Part shown: positions 63,711-64,000 of the stretch, piece after piece
Layout: each line of letters begins with the position of its first letter
Position numbering within the stretch: the first letter of the stretch is position 1
Assembly: GCA_905221605.1 (NCBI GenBank)
Contig: CAJNDS010002105.1
Coordinates: forward strand, 310,001 to 374,000
DNA: 64,000 nucleotides
Direction: 5' to 3'
Origin: Symbiodinium natans
Taxonomy: Eukaryota > Sar > Dinophyceae > Suessiales > Symbiodiniaceae
The notes under the pieces: model-generated
What the model saw: only the letters and a program-made list of their open reading frames with translations
What the model was told of the DNA's origin: nothing
Database searches by the model: none
Position numbers and translations under genes: made by a program

Positions 63711-64000
63711 GGGGGCTACTTTCCCGACCTATCTTCGGCTATGGCTCGGGGCCCAGGAGAATAACGAAAAGATTAGACGGTGATGTCACACCGCTCAAGC
63801 CAGCCTCCTGGGCGGACAAGAAAGCCTCCTCCGTCAGGATGCAAAATGGTACACCTTGTAATGTCAGGATACAAATATATGCAAATAACACGTTGTCGCA
63901 TTGCAGAAAATCTGCGCACCCACCACAAGCAACCTCATCTGGGAAATCAGCAGCGCTTCATCAAGATGAGGACCAATCTGATCACGTCTCGCTCCTGCAA
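63711..64000. other. No gene seen
   Basis: Nothing supported to the end of the window. Confidence 0.4.

Overview
This window looks like nuclear DNA of a dinoflagellate, probably a Symbiodiniaceae-type alga. That is an inference. It rests on CCCTAAA (TTTAGGG-type) telomere-like repeats, strongly one-directional coding (almost every convincing exon is on the minus strand), many short exons in long intron DNA, a GC-AG intron that restores a conserved protein motif, very heavy simple-sequence DNA, and a large retroelement. I see no rRNA, tRNA, CRISPR array or bacterial operon signals.

Layout. 0.8-12.8 kb: minus-strand gene pieces, including a multi-exon coiled-coil candidate (2.4-7.9 kb), a small multi-exon gene (9.3-10.4 kb) and an uninterrupted alpha/beta-hydrolase (11.64-12.75 kb). 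13.1-18.8 kb: a Gly/Tyr-rich gene built of tiny exons, broken up by (CA)n and octanucleotide arrays and by two nearly identical ~290-bp direct repeats. 18.9-21.1 kb: another minus-strand exon series. 21.4-33.8 kb: an ~11.2-kb multi-ORF LINE-like retroelement lying between two (CAA)n arrays. 34.2-38.1 kb: exon pieces and an AtuA/DUF1446-like gene. 39-62 kb: scattered minus-strand exons (one RING-like, several coiled-coil), a few plus-strand exceptions near 53 and 58 kb, an AT-rich degenerate satellite (48.5-49.7 kb) and minisatellites. 62.1-63.7 kb: a degenerate telomere-like block with flanking TCTATC-rich repeats.

The retroelement is the main discovery. Read on the minus strand it carries in order: (1) a 1606-codon protein with an AP-type endonuclease, a reverse transcriptase, four Cys/His fingers and a C-terminal ubiquitin-specific-protease (USP, C19) domain; (2) a basic RG-rich, gag-like protein; (3) a small coiled-coil protein; (4) a protein joining an ADP-ribosyltransferase-like HGT segment to a complete Tpt1/KptA-type RNA 2'-phosphotransferase domain; (5, 6) two unknown small proteins; and (7) a hairpin-rich 3' region. 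Perfect GGAGG-NNN-CCTCC hairpins, usually as abutting pairs ('double hairpins'), occur eight times in this element, within coding sequence, between ORFs and in the 3' region, and I noticed none elsewhere in the window. The set suggests a mobile element that encodes its own protein-modification and NAD-dependent RNA/nucleotide-modification functions. Functional statements are inferred from motifs only. Exon boundaries are approximate unless a splice junction is stated.
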